Assembly: GCA_015059245.1 (NCBI GenBank) | Contig: SVAU01000007.1 | Coordinates: forward strand, 67,350 to 131,349 | Reading direction: 5' to 3' | From: Bacillota bacterium | GTDB taxonomy: Bacteria; Bacillota_I; Bacilli_A; RF39; UBA660 | Length of the DNA: 64,000 nucleotides | Part shown: piece by piece, positions 24,906 to 33,323 of the stretch | How positions within the stretch are numbered: the first letter of the stretch is position 1 | Layout: each line of letters begins with the position of its first letter | The notes under the pieces: model-generated | Database searches by the model: none | Seen by the model: the letters and a program-made list of their open reading frames with translations, nothing else | What the model was told of the DNA's origin: nothing | Translations under genes and position numbers: made by a program

Positions 24906-25940
24906 TTATTTTCTTACTATATGTGTTTTTATTTCTTCTTCACTATATGGTAATAGTTCTTGATATAGAGTTTCTATTCTTCTACGTTGTGGTTCATGTA
25001 GTTGATGGAATGCATATTGTCTAAACATGTTTCCATTTAATACTTTTCTTATTTTATCTCTTAAGTAATCTACTTCATATACTGACATAGAACCTAGTTT
25101 AGTTGTATTAATTATTTCGCATTGTTTTTCTCTACCGAAGTTTAGTGTTCTCATATGAGGACATACTATTAAGTATTTCTTTTTATCTGGTATTACGAAT
25201 TGTGTTACATGTATTGATTCTATTTCTGTGAAATCGAAATTTACGGGTACTGCTACGAAGTTACCGTTAGTTGCATCAAATAAGAATTTAGTTCCATTGT
25301 CTGCTACTCCTACTACGGAGTGATCTAGTTCTACGTTACCTTTTTGGATTCTTTTTACTGGATCATCTTCGTTTAATGTACATGATACGTTTGCTGCTGT
25401 ATAACCTAGTTCATTCATTACATCTACTATGAATGATGACATATGGCGACATACACTTCTACCTGTTACTACTTTAGCTCCGATTAGTTCTTCTAAGTAT
25501 TCTCTTTCATATTTAAATAATTGATATTTGTGATCCATGTTTTTTGCAAAGAAACCTACTTCCATTAATGCATGGATGTATACTATGTTTTCTTTTGCTG
25601 TTTTTAGATGAGCTGATTTTACTAATTCTGCTGCATCTTTAATATATTTTTTATATTCGTTTAGAAGTTCGTTATATGTTGTTGTAGTACGTAACATATC
25701 TATTGTTTGTGTTTCTTCTACAATACTTTCTCTTTTCCAGTATCTTCTAAGTAATGAGAATTCTAAACCTATTACAGCACCACCAAATATTTTGAAGAAT
25801 GTCATATCATTAAATATTATTGAAGGTATTTGGGCTGCTCCTATGAAAGCTGCAGAAAGGGCTTGTTTGTTTTTCATTAGTCTTTTTAGTCTTTGTTTTT
25901 TTAAATCTTTTTCATATTGTATTACGTCGATTTGTTCCAT
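24906..25940 (-). CDS. Transglutaminase-like/cysteine-peptidase-fold hypothetical protein, 344 residues
   Basis: The N-terminal 65 residues are basic and then hydrophobic (about residues 32-65), suggesting membrane association. The C-terminal half has a pattern like a transglutaminase-fold catalytic triad: Cys in TGRSVCRHMSSF, His in LDHSVVGV and Asp in FLFDATNG. No named family is recognised. It is encoded alone, directly upstream of the glyS promoter, without an obvious terminator between them. Confidence 0.55.
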   Translation of the reverse strand: MEQIDVIQYEKDLKKQRLKRLMKNKQALSAAFIGAAQIPSIIFNDMTFFKIFGGAVIGLEFSLLRRYWKRESIVEETQTIDMLRTTTTYNELLNEYKKYIKDAAELVKSAHLKTAKENIVYIHALMEVGFFAKNMDHKYQLFKYEREYLEELIGAKVVTGRSVCRHMSSFIVDVMNELGYTAANVSCTLNEDDPVKRIQKGNVELDHSVVGVADNGTKFLFDATNGNFVAVPVNFDFTEIESIHVTQFVIPDKKKYLIVCPHMRTLNFGREKQCEIINTTKLGSMSVYEVDYLRDKIRKVLNGNMFRQYAFHQLHEPQRRRIETLYQELLPYSEEEIKTHIVRK

Positions 25941-25987
25941 ATAAAAACAACCCCTTTCTTTTAGTGGTTGTTATAATACCAAATTAG

Positions 25988-26016
25988 TTGATTTTAAGCA
26001 AATTTTGGTGTATATT
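25988..26016 (+). promoter_or_regulatory. Promoter for a candidate small RNA
   Basis: TTGATT (25988-25993) and TATATT (26011-26016) with exactly 17 bp spacing, on the strand opposite to both neighbouring genes. Confidence 0.5.
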
Positions 26017-26021
26017 TTTAT

Positions 26022-26098
26022 TAGGAATGATACATTTGAATCCACAATCAAATATCATGCCGGTTTGTTCCATAAGTATTTCTACTTATGGTTTTTTC
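26022..26098 (+). ncRNA. Candidate small RNA, about 75 nt
   Basis: A plus-strand promoter at 25988-26016 is followed by a strong intrinsic terminator (CCATAAGT / ACTTATGG plus six T, 26070-26097). Both neighbouring genes lie on the minus strand and neither needs a plus-strand terminator here. The predicted transcript has a 26-codon ORF from 26027 but with no well-spaced ribosome site. No RNA family is recognised. Confidence 0.5.
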
Positions 26099-26134
26099 TT
26101 ACTTTAATACTAAAATAAGAATTATAGCTATTAT

Positions 26135-26170
26135 AAAATAAACAACTTAGTTAGTTAAGTTGTTTATTTT
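26135..26170 (-). terminator. Intrinsic terminator of the yqfC-recO operon
   Basis: A 15-bp perfect inverted repeat (AAAATAAACAACTTA and its complement) with a 6-nt loop overlaps the recO stop codon. Confidence 0.8.
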
Positions 26171-26884
26171 TTTTAGAAAGTCTTTACTTTTTAGGTATAG
26201 ACCTGTATATCTATCGTAGTATTTATCTAGGAAGTAATTTATTTCATTTGCTATACTAGGTTTTATATTTATATCACTTATAGAGTTTACATCTACTAAG
26301 TAATACATTCTTATTAGTTTTATTGATTTAGGATCTAAGATACGTTCGTTAGTATAACAGTTTTGACATATGTATCCACCTTCGTCTGGATCTAATGTTA
26401 CTATATTTTTCTTGCTACCACATTTAACGCAAGAATCTAGGTTTAGACCTACTCCTAAGTAATCTAAATACTTTAATTCTAATATATTAGTTAGTATTAG
26501 GGGATTTTTGTTTTCATTTAATTTTAGTACTGTACTAATAAATAAATTATATATATCTGGTTCATTATTTTGTTTTAATACTTGGTATGTAAGATCTGTT
26601 ATGTATGACATATAACTTATTAGGGTTATATCATTTCTTATATTAGTTAGATTGTCTATTATATCGACATCTACTAGTTTAGATAGTTTGTTTTCGTTGT
26701 AGTTTATATGAAAGTATCCATAAGTAAATTTTAAGGTTTTGGTACGTAGTGGGTTTTTAATACTTTTTACGTTACTACACATTATACCTATCATACCTTT
26801 TTCTTTTGTTAAGACATTAATTATCTTTGAATTGTCTCCATATGGAGTTTCCATTATTATTATACCTTCTAATTTACTTATCAT
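26147..26884 (-). CDS. recO: DNA repair protein RecO
   Basis: This 245-residue protein loads RecA on gapped DNA together with RecR. It has the N-terminal OB-fold start (LEGIIIMETPYGDNSKIINVLT, GMIGIMCSNVKSIKNP), a central helical part and a zinc-finger-like region (CVKCGSKK and YICQNC). Length and gene order (era-yqzL-recO) match Bacillota. It ends the long operon that starts at yqfC, with a strong terminator overlapping its stop. Confidence 0.93.
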   Translation of the reverse strand: MISKLEGIIIMETPYGDNSKIINVLTKEKGMIGIMCSNVKSIKNPLRTKTLKFTYGYFHINYNENKLSKLVDVDIIDNLTNIRNDITLISYMSYITDLTYQVLKQNNEPDIYNLFISTVLKLNENKNPLILTNILELKYLDYLGVGLNLDSCVKCGSKKNIVTLDPDEGGYICQNCYTNERILDPKSIKLIRMYYLVDVNSISDINIKPSIANEINYFLDKYYDRYTGLYLKSKDFLKKINNLTN

Positions 26885-26892
26885 ATTACCAC

Positions 26893-26970
26893 TTACTTAC
26901 CTTTATATTTTAAATAGTATTCTATTTTACCTGTTTGTTTAAATAATTCCCATGCTTCCTTTTTATTCAT
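26893..26970 (-). CDS. yqzL: YqzL family small protein
   Basis: This 25-residue ORF lies between era and recO, exactly where yqzL is found in B. subtilis. The pattern KEAWELFKQTGKIEYYLKYK matches the short YqzL consensus (WxxFxxTGxIxxYLxYK). The function is unknown. The ATG is immediately after the T run of a hairpin, and the likely ribosome site AAAGGA lies in that hairpin's loop edge, so translation or transcription may depend on how the hairpin folds. Confidence 0.82.
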   Translation of the reverse strand: MNKKEAWELFKQTGKIEYYLKYKGK

Positions 26971-26971
26971 A

Positions 26972-27011
26972 AAAAGAACCCATCCTTTCTAACATTATAA
27001 TGGGTTCTTTT
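26972..27011 (-). terminator. Hairpin between era and yqzL, possibly bifunctional
   Basis: AAAAGAACCCAT / ATGGGTTCTTTT is a 12-bp stem ending in a T run directly before the yqzL ATG. Its 16-nt loop contains TATAAT and leads into the yqzL ribosome site. It may terminate part of the era transcripts and also present a promoter -10 box for yqzL-recO; no good -35 box is seen. Confidence 0.6.
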
Positions 27012-27026
27012 AATATTTTTTATTCA

Positions 27027-27920
27027 CTAACTTATATAATCTTTTTCGTTGAAACCTAATTCGTTTAAGTATTTTTCTTTGTCTCGCCAATTCTTGATAG
27101 TCTTAACATATAATTCTAAGAATACTTTTTTACCTATTAAGTTTTCAATATCTTTTCTAGCTTCGATTCCTACAGCTTTAAGTAAAGAACCTTGTTTACC
27201 AATTATTATTTTCTTTAAAGAGTCTCTATCTACTATTATATCTACTGTTATATTAGCTATTTTACTCTTATCTTCGTATTTAGATGTTATACATGTAATA
27301 CTATGAGGTATTTCTTCGTCTGTCATACGGAATATTTTTTCTCGTACGAATTCACTTACTAAGAAACTTAATGTACTTGTTGTAATCATATCATCATCAA
27401 AGTATCTCATGTCATCTGTTAGATATTTTTTTATTACTGATAGAAGTCTATCTACGTTGCTTCTATCTAAAGCACTTATTGGTACTATTTCGGCAAAGTC
27501 ATATAAGTCTTTGTAATCAGTAATAGCTTTTATTACTTCATTTTCACTCATTTTGTCTACTTTGTTTAGTACTAATATTACCTTAGCGTTTGATTCGCTA
27601 AGAGATGCAATAATCTTTTTATCTCCAGTACCTAGACCTTCTTTTGCATCTACTACAAATAATACTAAGTCTACATCTTTAGTAAGAGATTGTGCTTCTT
27701 TATTTAATACTTTACCTAATTTATTTAATGGTTTATGGATACCTGGTGTATCTACAAATACTATTTGATATCCATCTTCATTATAAATACCTTGGATGAT
27801 ATTTCTAGTTGTTTGTGGTTTGTTACTTGTTATTGCTATTTTTTGGTTAATTAATGTATTTAATAATGTAGATTTACCTACATTTGGTCTTCCTATTAAA
27901 CTTACAAATCCTGATTTCAT
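27027..27920 (-). CDS. era: GTPase Era
   Basis: This 297-residue GTPase binds the 3' end of 16S rRNA and assists 30S assembly. It has G1 GRPNVGKST, G3 DTPGIHKP, G4 NKVD, and a C-terminal KH domain (KKIIIGKQGSLLKAVGIEAR). The start was set at the ATG at 27920, where it overlaps the dgkA stop as TAATG; a longer in-frame reading would add 22 residues from within dgkA. It is in the conserved ybeY-dgkA-era-yqzL-recO run. Confidence 0.96.
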   Translation of the reverse strand: MKSGFVSLIGRPNVGKSTLLNTLINQKIAITSNKPQTTRNIIQGIYNEDGYQIVFVDTPGIHKPLNKLGKVLNKEAQSLTKDVDLVLFVVDAKEGLGTGDKKIIASLSESNAKVILVLNKVDKMSENEVIKAITDYKDLYDFAEIVPISALDRSNVDRLLSVIKKYLTDDMRYFDDDMITTSTLSFLVSEFVREKIFRMTDEEIPHSITCITSKYEDKSKIANITVDIIVDRDSLKKIIIGKQGSLLKAVGIEARKDIENLIGKKVFLELYVKTIKNWRDKEKYLNELGFNEKDYIS

Positions 27921-28321
27921 TATAATCCTAATACCCCCATTATATATGGTACATATACTACTATACCTATTAGTGCTGCCATACAAGCTAATACAAATGT
28001 AGCTGCACTTGAACAGTCTTTAGCTATTTTAGCTAATGGATGTTCTTCTAATGTAACTAAGTCTACTACTGCTTCTATTGCAGAATTTATTAATTCTGCA
28101 GATAATACCATACCTATTGCTAATAAAGTAATTAACCATTCTATTCCAGATACTTGGAAGAATATATTAGCTAATAATACACATATAGTAGCTATAACAT
28201 GGATTAACATACTTTGTTCATACTTATATGCGTATTTTAATCCTTCTATTGAATATTTAAAACTTTTAAAAAATCTTATTAAACCACGTTTCTTAATATC
28301 ATCTCTTGATATTTTGGCCAT
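27920..28321 (-). CDS. dgkA: Diacylglycerol/undecaprenol kinase family membrane protein
   Basis: This 133-residue protein has three transmembrane segments and the family motif ELINSAIEAVVDLVTLEEHPLAKIAKD, containing the catalytic Glu residues. In Gram-positive bacteria this family phosphorylates undecaprenol, recycling the wall lipid carrier. A Bacillota-specific cdd gene often follows; here era follows directly with a TAATG overlap. It overlaps ybeY by 23 bp. Confidence 0.93.
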   Translation of the reverse strand: MAKISRDDIKKRGLIRFFKSFKYSIEGLKYAYKYEQSMLIHVIATICVLLANIFFQVSGIEWLITLLAIGMVLSAELINSAIEAVVDLVTLEEHPLAKIAKDCSSAATFVLACMAALIGIVVYVPYIMGVLGL

Positions 28322-28739
28322 CTAAAATCAACTCCTGTAATGCAAACATCACTTTTTCGTCTTCTTCGTTCATATGATCATATCCTAATAGATGTAAGAT
28401 GCCATGTACTGCTAAGAATGCTAATTCTCTTTTTTCACTATGACCATATTCAGTGGCTTGGCGTTTCATTTGTGGTATACAAATAAAGATATCTCCAAGC
28501 ATTCGTATATCATTATATACTAAATCATTATTATCTTCAAATGCGAATGATATAACATCTGTTACTCTATCTACTCCTCTATATTCTCTATTCATTTCAT
28601 GAATTTCTTCATCGTCCATAAATACTACTGAGAAGATAGCATTATTAACATTTTCATGTTCTAATGCTGCATTAATTACATCATATAGATAATCATAATC
28701 TTTATATAATCCATTGTCTGTTATTTCATAATTATTCAT
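28299..28739 (-). CDS. ybeY: Endoribonuclease YbeY
   Basis: This 146-residue metalloprotein has the diagnostic zinc motif HGILHLLGYDH (His-x3-His-x5-His) and the upstream VTDVISFAFE motif. YbeY takes part in 16S rRNA 3'-end maturation and rRNA quality control. The start was set at the ATG at 28739, which overlaps the vanZ stop (TAATG) and follows GGGGG. In B. subtilis phoH precedes it; here a vanZ-like gene takes that place. Confidence 0.95.
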   Translation of the reverse strand: MNNYEITDNGLYKDYDYLYDVINAALEHENVNNAIFSVVFMDDEEIHEMNREYRGVDRVTDVISFAFEDNNDLVYNDIRMLGDIFICIPQMKRQATEYGHSEKRELAFLAVHGILHLLGYDHMNEEDEKVMFALQELILDGQNIKR

Positions 28740-29371
28740 TATATTAACCCCCATATATTACTAAATATAAGTATCATAATAACTAATACTATTATAGCTA
28801 GTAAATTATAGAATATATTATTTTTTAATATACTAGGTAGTTTTCTTTTAAATGCTCTTAGACCTTTATAACATATGAAACCTAGTATAGCTCCTACGAC
28901 ATTTAATATAATGTCATCAATATCAAATGCACGTCCTATTTTAAACTGAATTAGTTCTGCTGTCAAACTTATTAATGTAGATACTATAAGAATTTGATAA
29001 GTCTTTTTAGCTTTAATAAAGTCTGATACAAAGAAACCAAATGGTATAAATAATACTATATTACCTATTACATTATAAAAGAACTGTGTAGAGAATAATT
29101 GATATCTAGTTATTTCTTTAAATGGAGTTAGATTAAGTCCACTAGATGCATTATCTGTACTTAGTAGTAAGTAATACAATAATAATAAATATATTATAAA
29201 TAGTAAGTTATAGAATTCTTTATAGAATATGAATCTTTCATGATTATTTATTATTCTAGATATTCTAAATATTACCATTATTACTACGAATAAAGTAATC
29301 ATAGGCCATGTACTTTGTAATGTATCATATAGTGTGTTGTATACTGGTACTAATTGTTTCATATTATACAT
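28739..29371 (-). CDS. VanZ family membrane protein
   Basis: This 210-residue protein has five or six transmembrane segments and the VanZ-like pattern: NIVLFIPFGFFVS and ELIQFKIGRAFDIDDIILNVVGAILGF. VanZ homologues are named after a teicoplanin-resistance accessory protein, but most chromosomal members have no known role. It is inserted between yqfD and ybeY, where phoH is usual, and is coupled to ybeY by a TAATG overlap. Confidence 0.85.
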   Translation of the reverse strand: MYNMKQLVPVYNTLYDTLQSTWPMITLFVVIMVIFRISRIINNHERFIFYKEFYNLLFIIYLLLLYYLLLSTDNASSGLNLTPFKEITRYQLFSTQFFYNVIGNIVLFIPFGFFVSDFIKAKKTYQILIVSTLISLTAELIQFKIGRAFDIDDIILNVVGAILGFICYKGLRAFKRKLPSILKNNIFYNLLAIIVLVIMILIFSNIWGLI

Positions 29372-29377
29372 AACCTC

Positions 29378-30481
29378 CTATTTAGATATAGTACTTATTT
29401 GTTCTTCTGCTACTATAAATATTTCTAATTCTATTTTACTATTATTTATATACTTTTTCAAAGTATTTCTATTTTTAATACTATATTCTCCTTTAAGAGT
29501 ATTAGATAGTGTTTTATTTAATTTAGTATCTATTAGGTTATTTAGTTCTTCTTCAGTATAGGGTTTTATTTCTTTTTTTACTTGTATTTCTTTTTGTATG
29601 TATATTTCTAGACCAAATATATTTACTATTTTCTTTTGTTCTATTATATAGTCTTTATATTTATCTTTTAGTAGTTTTTTAGTTTTATTATTGTATTTAA
29701 AGATTATATTATATCTATGTTTATCTTGTTTAGTTATTATTTCTTTATTGGTTGGAATAGATAGATCTATTGTGTACCAAGTAGTACCATATACTGTACC
29801 ACTTGCACATACTTGTTTTTTTATTTCATCATTATATTTAATACTCCCTGATATCAGGATTTGATCTTTTGATACATGATCGTTTATGTCTACTAGTTCT
29901 GTTCCTTTATGGGTTATTATTCTTGTTACTATAGAGTCTTTAGTAGATATTATATTACAGTATGGGTATTGTTCTTGTTTATTTTTAATTATTCTAGGTT
30001 CTATATTTATTATGTATTTCATACCTATTCTTTCTATGTTTATCCATTCTAGTATATCTTTATTATACTCAAGTATTGTTTCTTTGATAGTTTGTATTTC
30101 TTTGTTAGATTTTATTATTGTATATTTAGTTAGGTTTTGTTTAGATAGTTCGTTTAAGATATGATTTCTTAGTTTTGTATTTTCTGATATTACTTCTATA
30201 TTTATTGTTATTCTGGTAAGTATAAATATTAATATAATAGTTATTGTTAGATATATTGTAGGTATTATATTTGTTTTAAGATAGTTTATTATTTCTTTAT
30301 TACCATATTGTTTTATTATTTTATAGTTATAATATTTATCTACTTTATTTATGTCTTTTAAGCTTATTTTAAGGGTTATTCCTTCTTTACTATATTTTAT
30401 ATTATATATATTAATATTAAGTTTATTTAGGTATTTAATGGTCTTATAAGGTGATTTAGTAGTTATAAATATATCTATCAT
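29378..30481 (-). CDS. yqfD: Sporulation protein YqfD
   Basis: This 367-residue protein matches YqfD: an N-terminal cytoplasmic domain, one transmembrane segment (about residues 77-95), and a large outside domain. It contains the family pattern NIERIGMKYIINIEPRI and a GTVYGTTWYTIDLSIP segment. YqfD is a sporulation protein, in B. subtilis expressed in the mother cell. It overlaps yqfC by 4 bp (ATGA) and the pair is conserved as in other spore formers. Confidence 0.88.
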   Translation of the reverse strand: MIDIFITTKSPYKTIKYLNKLNINIYNIKYSKEGITLKISLKDINKVDKYYNYKIIKQYGNKEIINYLKTNIIPTIYLTITIILIFILTRITINIEVISENTKLRNHILNELSKQNLTKYTIIKSNKEIQTIKETILEYNKDILEWINIERIGMKYIINIEPRIIKNKQEQYPYCNIISTKDSIVTRIITHKGTELVDINDHVSKDQILISGSIKYNDEIKKQVCASGTVYGTTWYTIDLSIPTNKEIITKQDKHRYNIIFKYNNKTKKLLKDKYKDYIIEQKKIVNIFGLEIYIQKEIQVKKEIKPYTEEELNNLIDTKLNKTLSNTLKGEYSIKNRNTLKKYINNSKIELEIFIVAEEQISTISK

Positions 30482-30723
30482 TGTATAGGTATTATTTTTA
30501 TACTTTCTATTAGACCATTAAATAGTATTTCTTTATCTATCATTTTAATTACTTTTATATTTAGACCTTCTATATATAGTTTGAAGTCTTCGAATATAAT
30601 TGATATGTTTTTATCGTTTATATTATCTATTTTATTATAGTTATTTATATATAGTTGGTTTTTACTTATATTTATATTATAGGATTTATTATTAAGATAG
30701 TTTCTTATATTATTAAGTATCAT
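30478..30723 (-). CDS. yqfC: Sporulation protein YqfC
   Basis: This 81-residue protein is unusually Asn/Ile rich and ends with the YqfC-type pattern IIFEDFKLYIEGLNIKVIKM. Together with the next gene yqfD (ATGA overlap) it forms the conserved sporulation pair. The exact molecular role is unknown. It is the first gene of the operon running to recO; its stop is TGA, which shows TGA is not read as Trp in this organism. Confidence 0.82.
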   Translation of the reverse strand: MILNNIRNYLNNKSYNINISKNQLYINNYNKIDNINDKNISIIFEDFKLYIEGLNIKVIKMIDKEILFNGLIESIKIIPIQ

Positions 30724-30761
30724 TTAATCACCTATATAAGTATATGAATTATGTATGTAAT

Positions 30762-31652
30762 TTATTTTAAAATGTATTCTCTACTAAGTATTCTTGGGTC
30801 ACTACAGTATTCCATTATGAATCGATTATCTTTTTTACATATTATTATACCTATTGTATTGTTTTCTTCTATTGATTTAATATTCTTGTCTATATAATGC
30901 ATGTAGGTTTCTATTTGACCAATGTATTCTTTTTTTAGTTCTGTTACTTTTAGTTCTATTACTACATAACATTTATATTCTATATTGTATAGTAGTAGAT
31001 CTATATAGTTGTATCTATCACCTATTTTTATTTTATATTCGTTATCTATAAAAGAAAATTTGTTTCCTAGTTCTTTAAGAAAGTATGGTATGTTTTCTAG
31101 TATTATGTTTTGAAGATCTTTTTCTGATACGTTGGTGGTTGGGTTCTTAGAATGGATAATAATCGGGTTCTTTATTAATTCTTGAATGGTTGGTTGTTCT
31201 TGGTTGATTAGTTTTTGCTTAGTTGATTCATTTAGTCTTTCGTATTCTTTATCTTTTATTATATTTGTCAATTCTCTTACGCTTAGGTTTAATAAAATAC
31301 ATTGATTTATGTAATATATGATTTCTTCTGTATTTTTGATACTTATTAATATACGATAGTGAGTCCAACTTAATTTTGACCCCAGTGGGGTCAATTTTGG
31401 TTCCTTGAAGATTTCATAATATTTTCTCATTCTATATAATGTTCTATAGTTATATTTTTTGCCTACTTCTACTTGTAATTTTGCTGCATATTGACCTATT
31501 ATGTTTTCTCCGTATTGTTTTCCAGCTTCACTTAGCATTCTACCTATTTCATAATATGTTTGCACTTTGTATCTTTCTTTTGAATAGTCTTTTATTTTTG
31601 CATAGTTTTCGTTCTCTATTAGTTTTGTTTTTATGTCATTATAGTAGTTCAT
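30762..31652 (-). CDS. DUF1016/YhcG family PDDEXK nuclease
   Basis: This 296-residue protein has the DUF1016 N-terminal helical domain (YYEIGRMLSEAGKQYGENIIGQ, KLSWTHYRILI) and a C-terminal PD-(D/E)xK nuclease domain (YNYIDLLLYNIEYKCYVVIELKV with catalytic Asp, Glu and Lys). Such YhcG proteins are accessory nucleases scattered by horizontal transfer, often near restriction or toxin loci. Here it stands alone between yqfC and the glycopolymer locus. A GC-rich palindrome lies inside the reading frame (31376-31394). Confidence 0.88.
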   Translation of the reverse strand: MNYYNDIKTKLIENENYAKIKDYSKERYKVQTYYEIGRMLSEAGKQYGENIIGQYAAKLQVEVGKKYNYRTLYRMRKYYEIFKEPKLTPLGSKLSWTHYRILISIKNTEEIIYYINQCILLNLSVRELTNIIKDKEYERLNESTKQKLINQEQPTIQELIKNPIIIHSKNPTTNVSEKDLQNIILENIPYFLKELGNKFSFIDNEYKIKIGDRYNYIDLLLYNIEYKCYVVIELKVTELKKEYIGQIETYMHYIDKNIKSIEENNTIGIIICKKDNRFIMEYCSDPRILSREYILK

Positions 31653-31711
31653 AATGTGCCCCCTACTTATATTATTATAGGCAGAAGTCTTATTTCCTTT
31701 TTTTAGACATT

Positions 31712-31736
31712 AAAAAAAGAAGACTTTCGTCTTCTT
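31712..31736 (-). terminator. Intrinsic terminator of the glycopolymer exporter operon
   Basis: GAAGAC / GTCTTC with a TTTC loop followed on the minus strand by a run of seven T. Confidence 0.85.
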
Positions 31737-32484
31737 ATAAACTTTTCATGAAATCTTCGTATTTTGGTATTACTTCAGAAGCAGGACCTTTCATCATGAC
31801 TTCTCCTTCATTTAACCATAGTACTTCGTCACATAGTTCTTTAATTGTTCCAAGACTGTGTGATACTATGATAACTGTTCTAGAGTCATCTGATATTAAT
31901 TCTTTCATTTTGTTATAACTCTTTTCTTTGAATTGAGCATCTCCTACTGATAGAACTTCATCTATTAATGTTATATCAGTTTCTAGAATTGCTGTTATAG
32001 CAAATGCTAGTTTTGAGTACATACCTGATGAATATGTTTTAACTGGTTTATTTATGAAATCGCCGATATCTGCAAATTTGATTATTTCTTTTTCTTTTGC
32101 TGCTATCTCTTCTTCTGAGAATCCTAATAGCATTCCTGATAGATATATATTTTCTTTTCCAGTTAGTTTTTTGTTAAATCCAACACCAATTGATAATAGA
32201 GATATTGTTCTACCATGTAAATCTATTTTACCTTTATCTGGTGAGAATATACCAGCTATTGCACGAAGCATTGTTGATTTTCCTGCTCCGTTTTTACCGA
32301 TAATTCCAAGTATTTTTCCTTCTTCTACTTCAAAGCTTACACCTTTTAAAGCATGATATAGTTCCACTTTTCCGCCAAAGTTTTTCCATGATGCTCTTAT
32401 TGAAGTTTTCTTTAATCCTCTATAAGTTATGTGTAGGTCTTTTACTGTTATTGCTATATTCTTTTTTGTTTCTTCTTTTGCCAT
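31735..32484 (-). CDS. tagH: Polysaccharide/teichoic acid ABC exporter ATP-binding protein (TagH/Wzt type)
   Basis: This 249-residue ATPase has Walker A GKNGAGKST, the signature YSSGMYSKL and Walker B ITLIDEVLSVGDAQF, the typical pattern of Wzt/TagH exporters. It lacks the C-terminal carbohydrate-binding extension found in some Wzt proteins. With the permease encoded 1 bp upstream it would export an undecaprenyl-linked glycopolymer. It is the last gene before a strong terminator. Confidence 0.9.
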   Translation of the reverse strand: MAKEETKKNIAITVKDLHITYRGLKKTSIRASWKNFGGKVELYHALKGVSFEVEEGKILGIIGKNGAGKSTMLRAIAGIFSPDKGKIDLHGRTISLLSIGVGFNKKLTGKENIYLSGMLLGFSEEEIAAKEKEIIKFADIGDFINKPVKTYSSGMYSKLAFAITAILETDITLIDEVLSVGDAQFKEKSYNKMKELISDDSRTVIIVSHSLGTIKELCDEVLWLNEGEVMMKGPASEVIPKYEDFMKSL

Positions 32485-32485
32485 A

Positions 32486-33268
32486 CTATATCACCTTTGC
32501 ATAACTGTTTTCGTTTTTATGGATTACATGTATTCCTATTAAGCATAGTACTAACCCTATTGCTAACCATGCTATGATTCCTATGAAACTAGGAAGTGTT
32601 CCATATATTGCTACTTTTCTTAATTCATTCATGCAGAATGCTATTGGGTTTACTCTTAAAAGTATAAATGCAGGCATTCCTTTTATTTTTTCGTTAATAT
32701 TATAGAATATACCAGATAGGTAGAATAACATTTTTAATCCGATATTAGTTAAATTAGCTAAGTCGTTTAATGTTACTCCAAAGTGCATTAGGATCATACC
32801 TGCACCAAAAGATATTATATATAGTACTATTATAATTGGTATCATTAATAATATTGTCCATGAGAATGGTACTCCTTGTACAATCATCAATATAAATGCT
32901 AAGCATAATGATATACTAAATTTAAATAAGTACGTTAATGATTTAGAAAACAATAATATATATTTGGGTAGGTATACTTTTGTTACTAAATCTCTATTAT
33001 TAATTATTAGATTTACGCTTCCTGTCATCATTCTATTAAAGAAATCCCACGCTGCTAGACCTATCATTACAAATGATGCAAAGTATGGATCTTTGTTATT
33101 GAATACCATGCCAAATACAAATGTATATATAAGCATGAAGCATAATGGCTCTATAACCCACCATAACCAATTTAGTCTTGAATCAGCAACTTCACTTTTA
33201 AGTTCTGCTTTTGCTGAACGAATTGCGTACTTTCTGTATTTGATCATATTTTTAAGAAATTGTTTCAT
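32486..33268 (-). CDS. tagG: Polysaccharide/teichoic acid ABC exporter permease (TagG/Wzm type)
   Basis: This 260-residue ABC-2 permease has six transmembrane segments and family patterns LNWLWWVIEPLCFMLIYTFVFG and FYLSGIFYNINEK. It would form the membrane channel with the TagH-like ATPase. Together with the CDP-glycerol transferases upstream the context suggests export of a teichoic-acid-like polymer. Confidence 0.9.
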   Translation of the reverse strand: MKQFLKNMIKYRKYAIRSAKAELKSEVADSRLNWLWWVIEPLCFMLIYTFVFGMVFNNKDPYFASFVMIGLAAWDFFNRMMTGSVNLIINNRDLVTKVYLPKYILLFSKSLTYLFKFSISLCLAFILMIVQGVPFSWTILLMIPIIIVLYIISFGAGMILMHFGVTLNDLANLTNIGLKMLFYLSGIFYNINEKIKGMPAFILLRVNPIAFCMNELRKVAIYGTLPSFIGIIAWLAIGLVLCLIGIHVIHKNENSYAKVI

Positions 33269-33323
33269 TTATTTTCACCTTTTTTATTATATCACGTTTA
33301 TCTATCTTTTCAAAGATATACGT

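Noticed and set aside
26027..26107. 26-codon ORF inside the candidate small RNA (MIHLNPQSN...)
   Set aside because: The only purine run lies directly against the ATG, too close to act as a ribosome site, and the ORF runs through the terminator hairpin.
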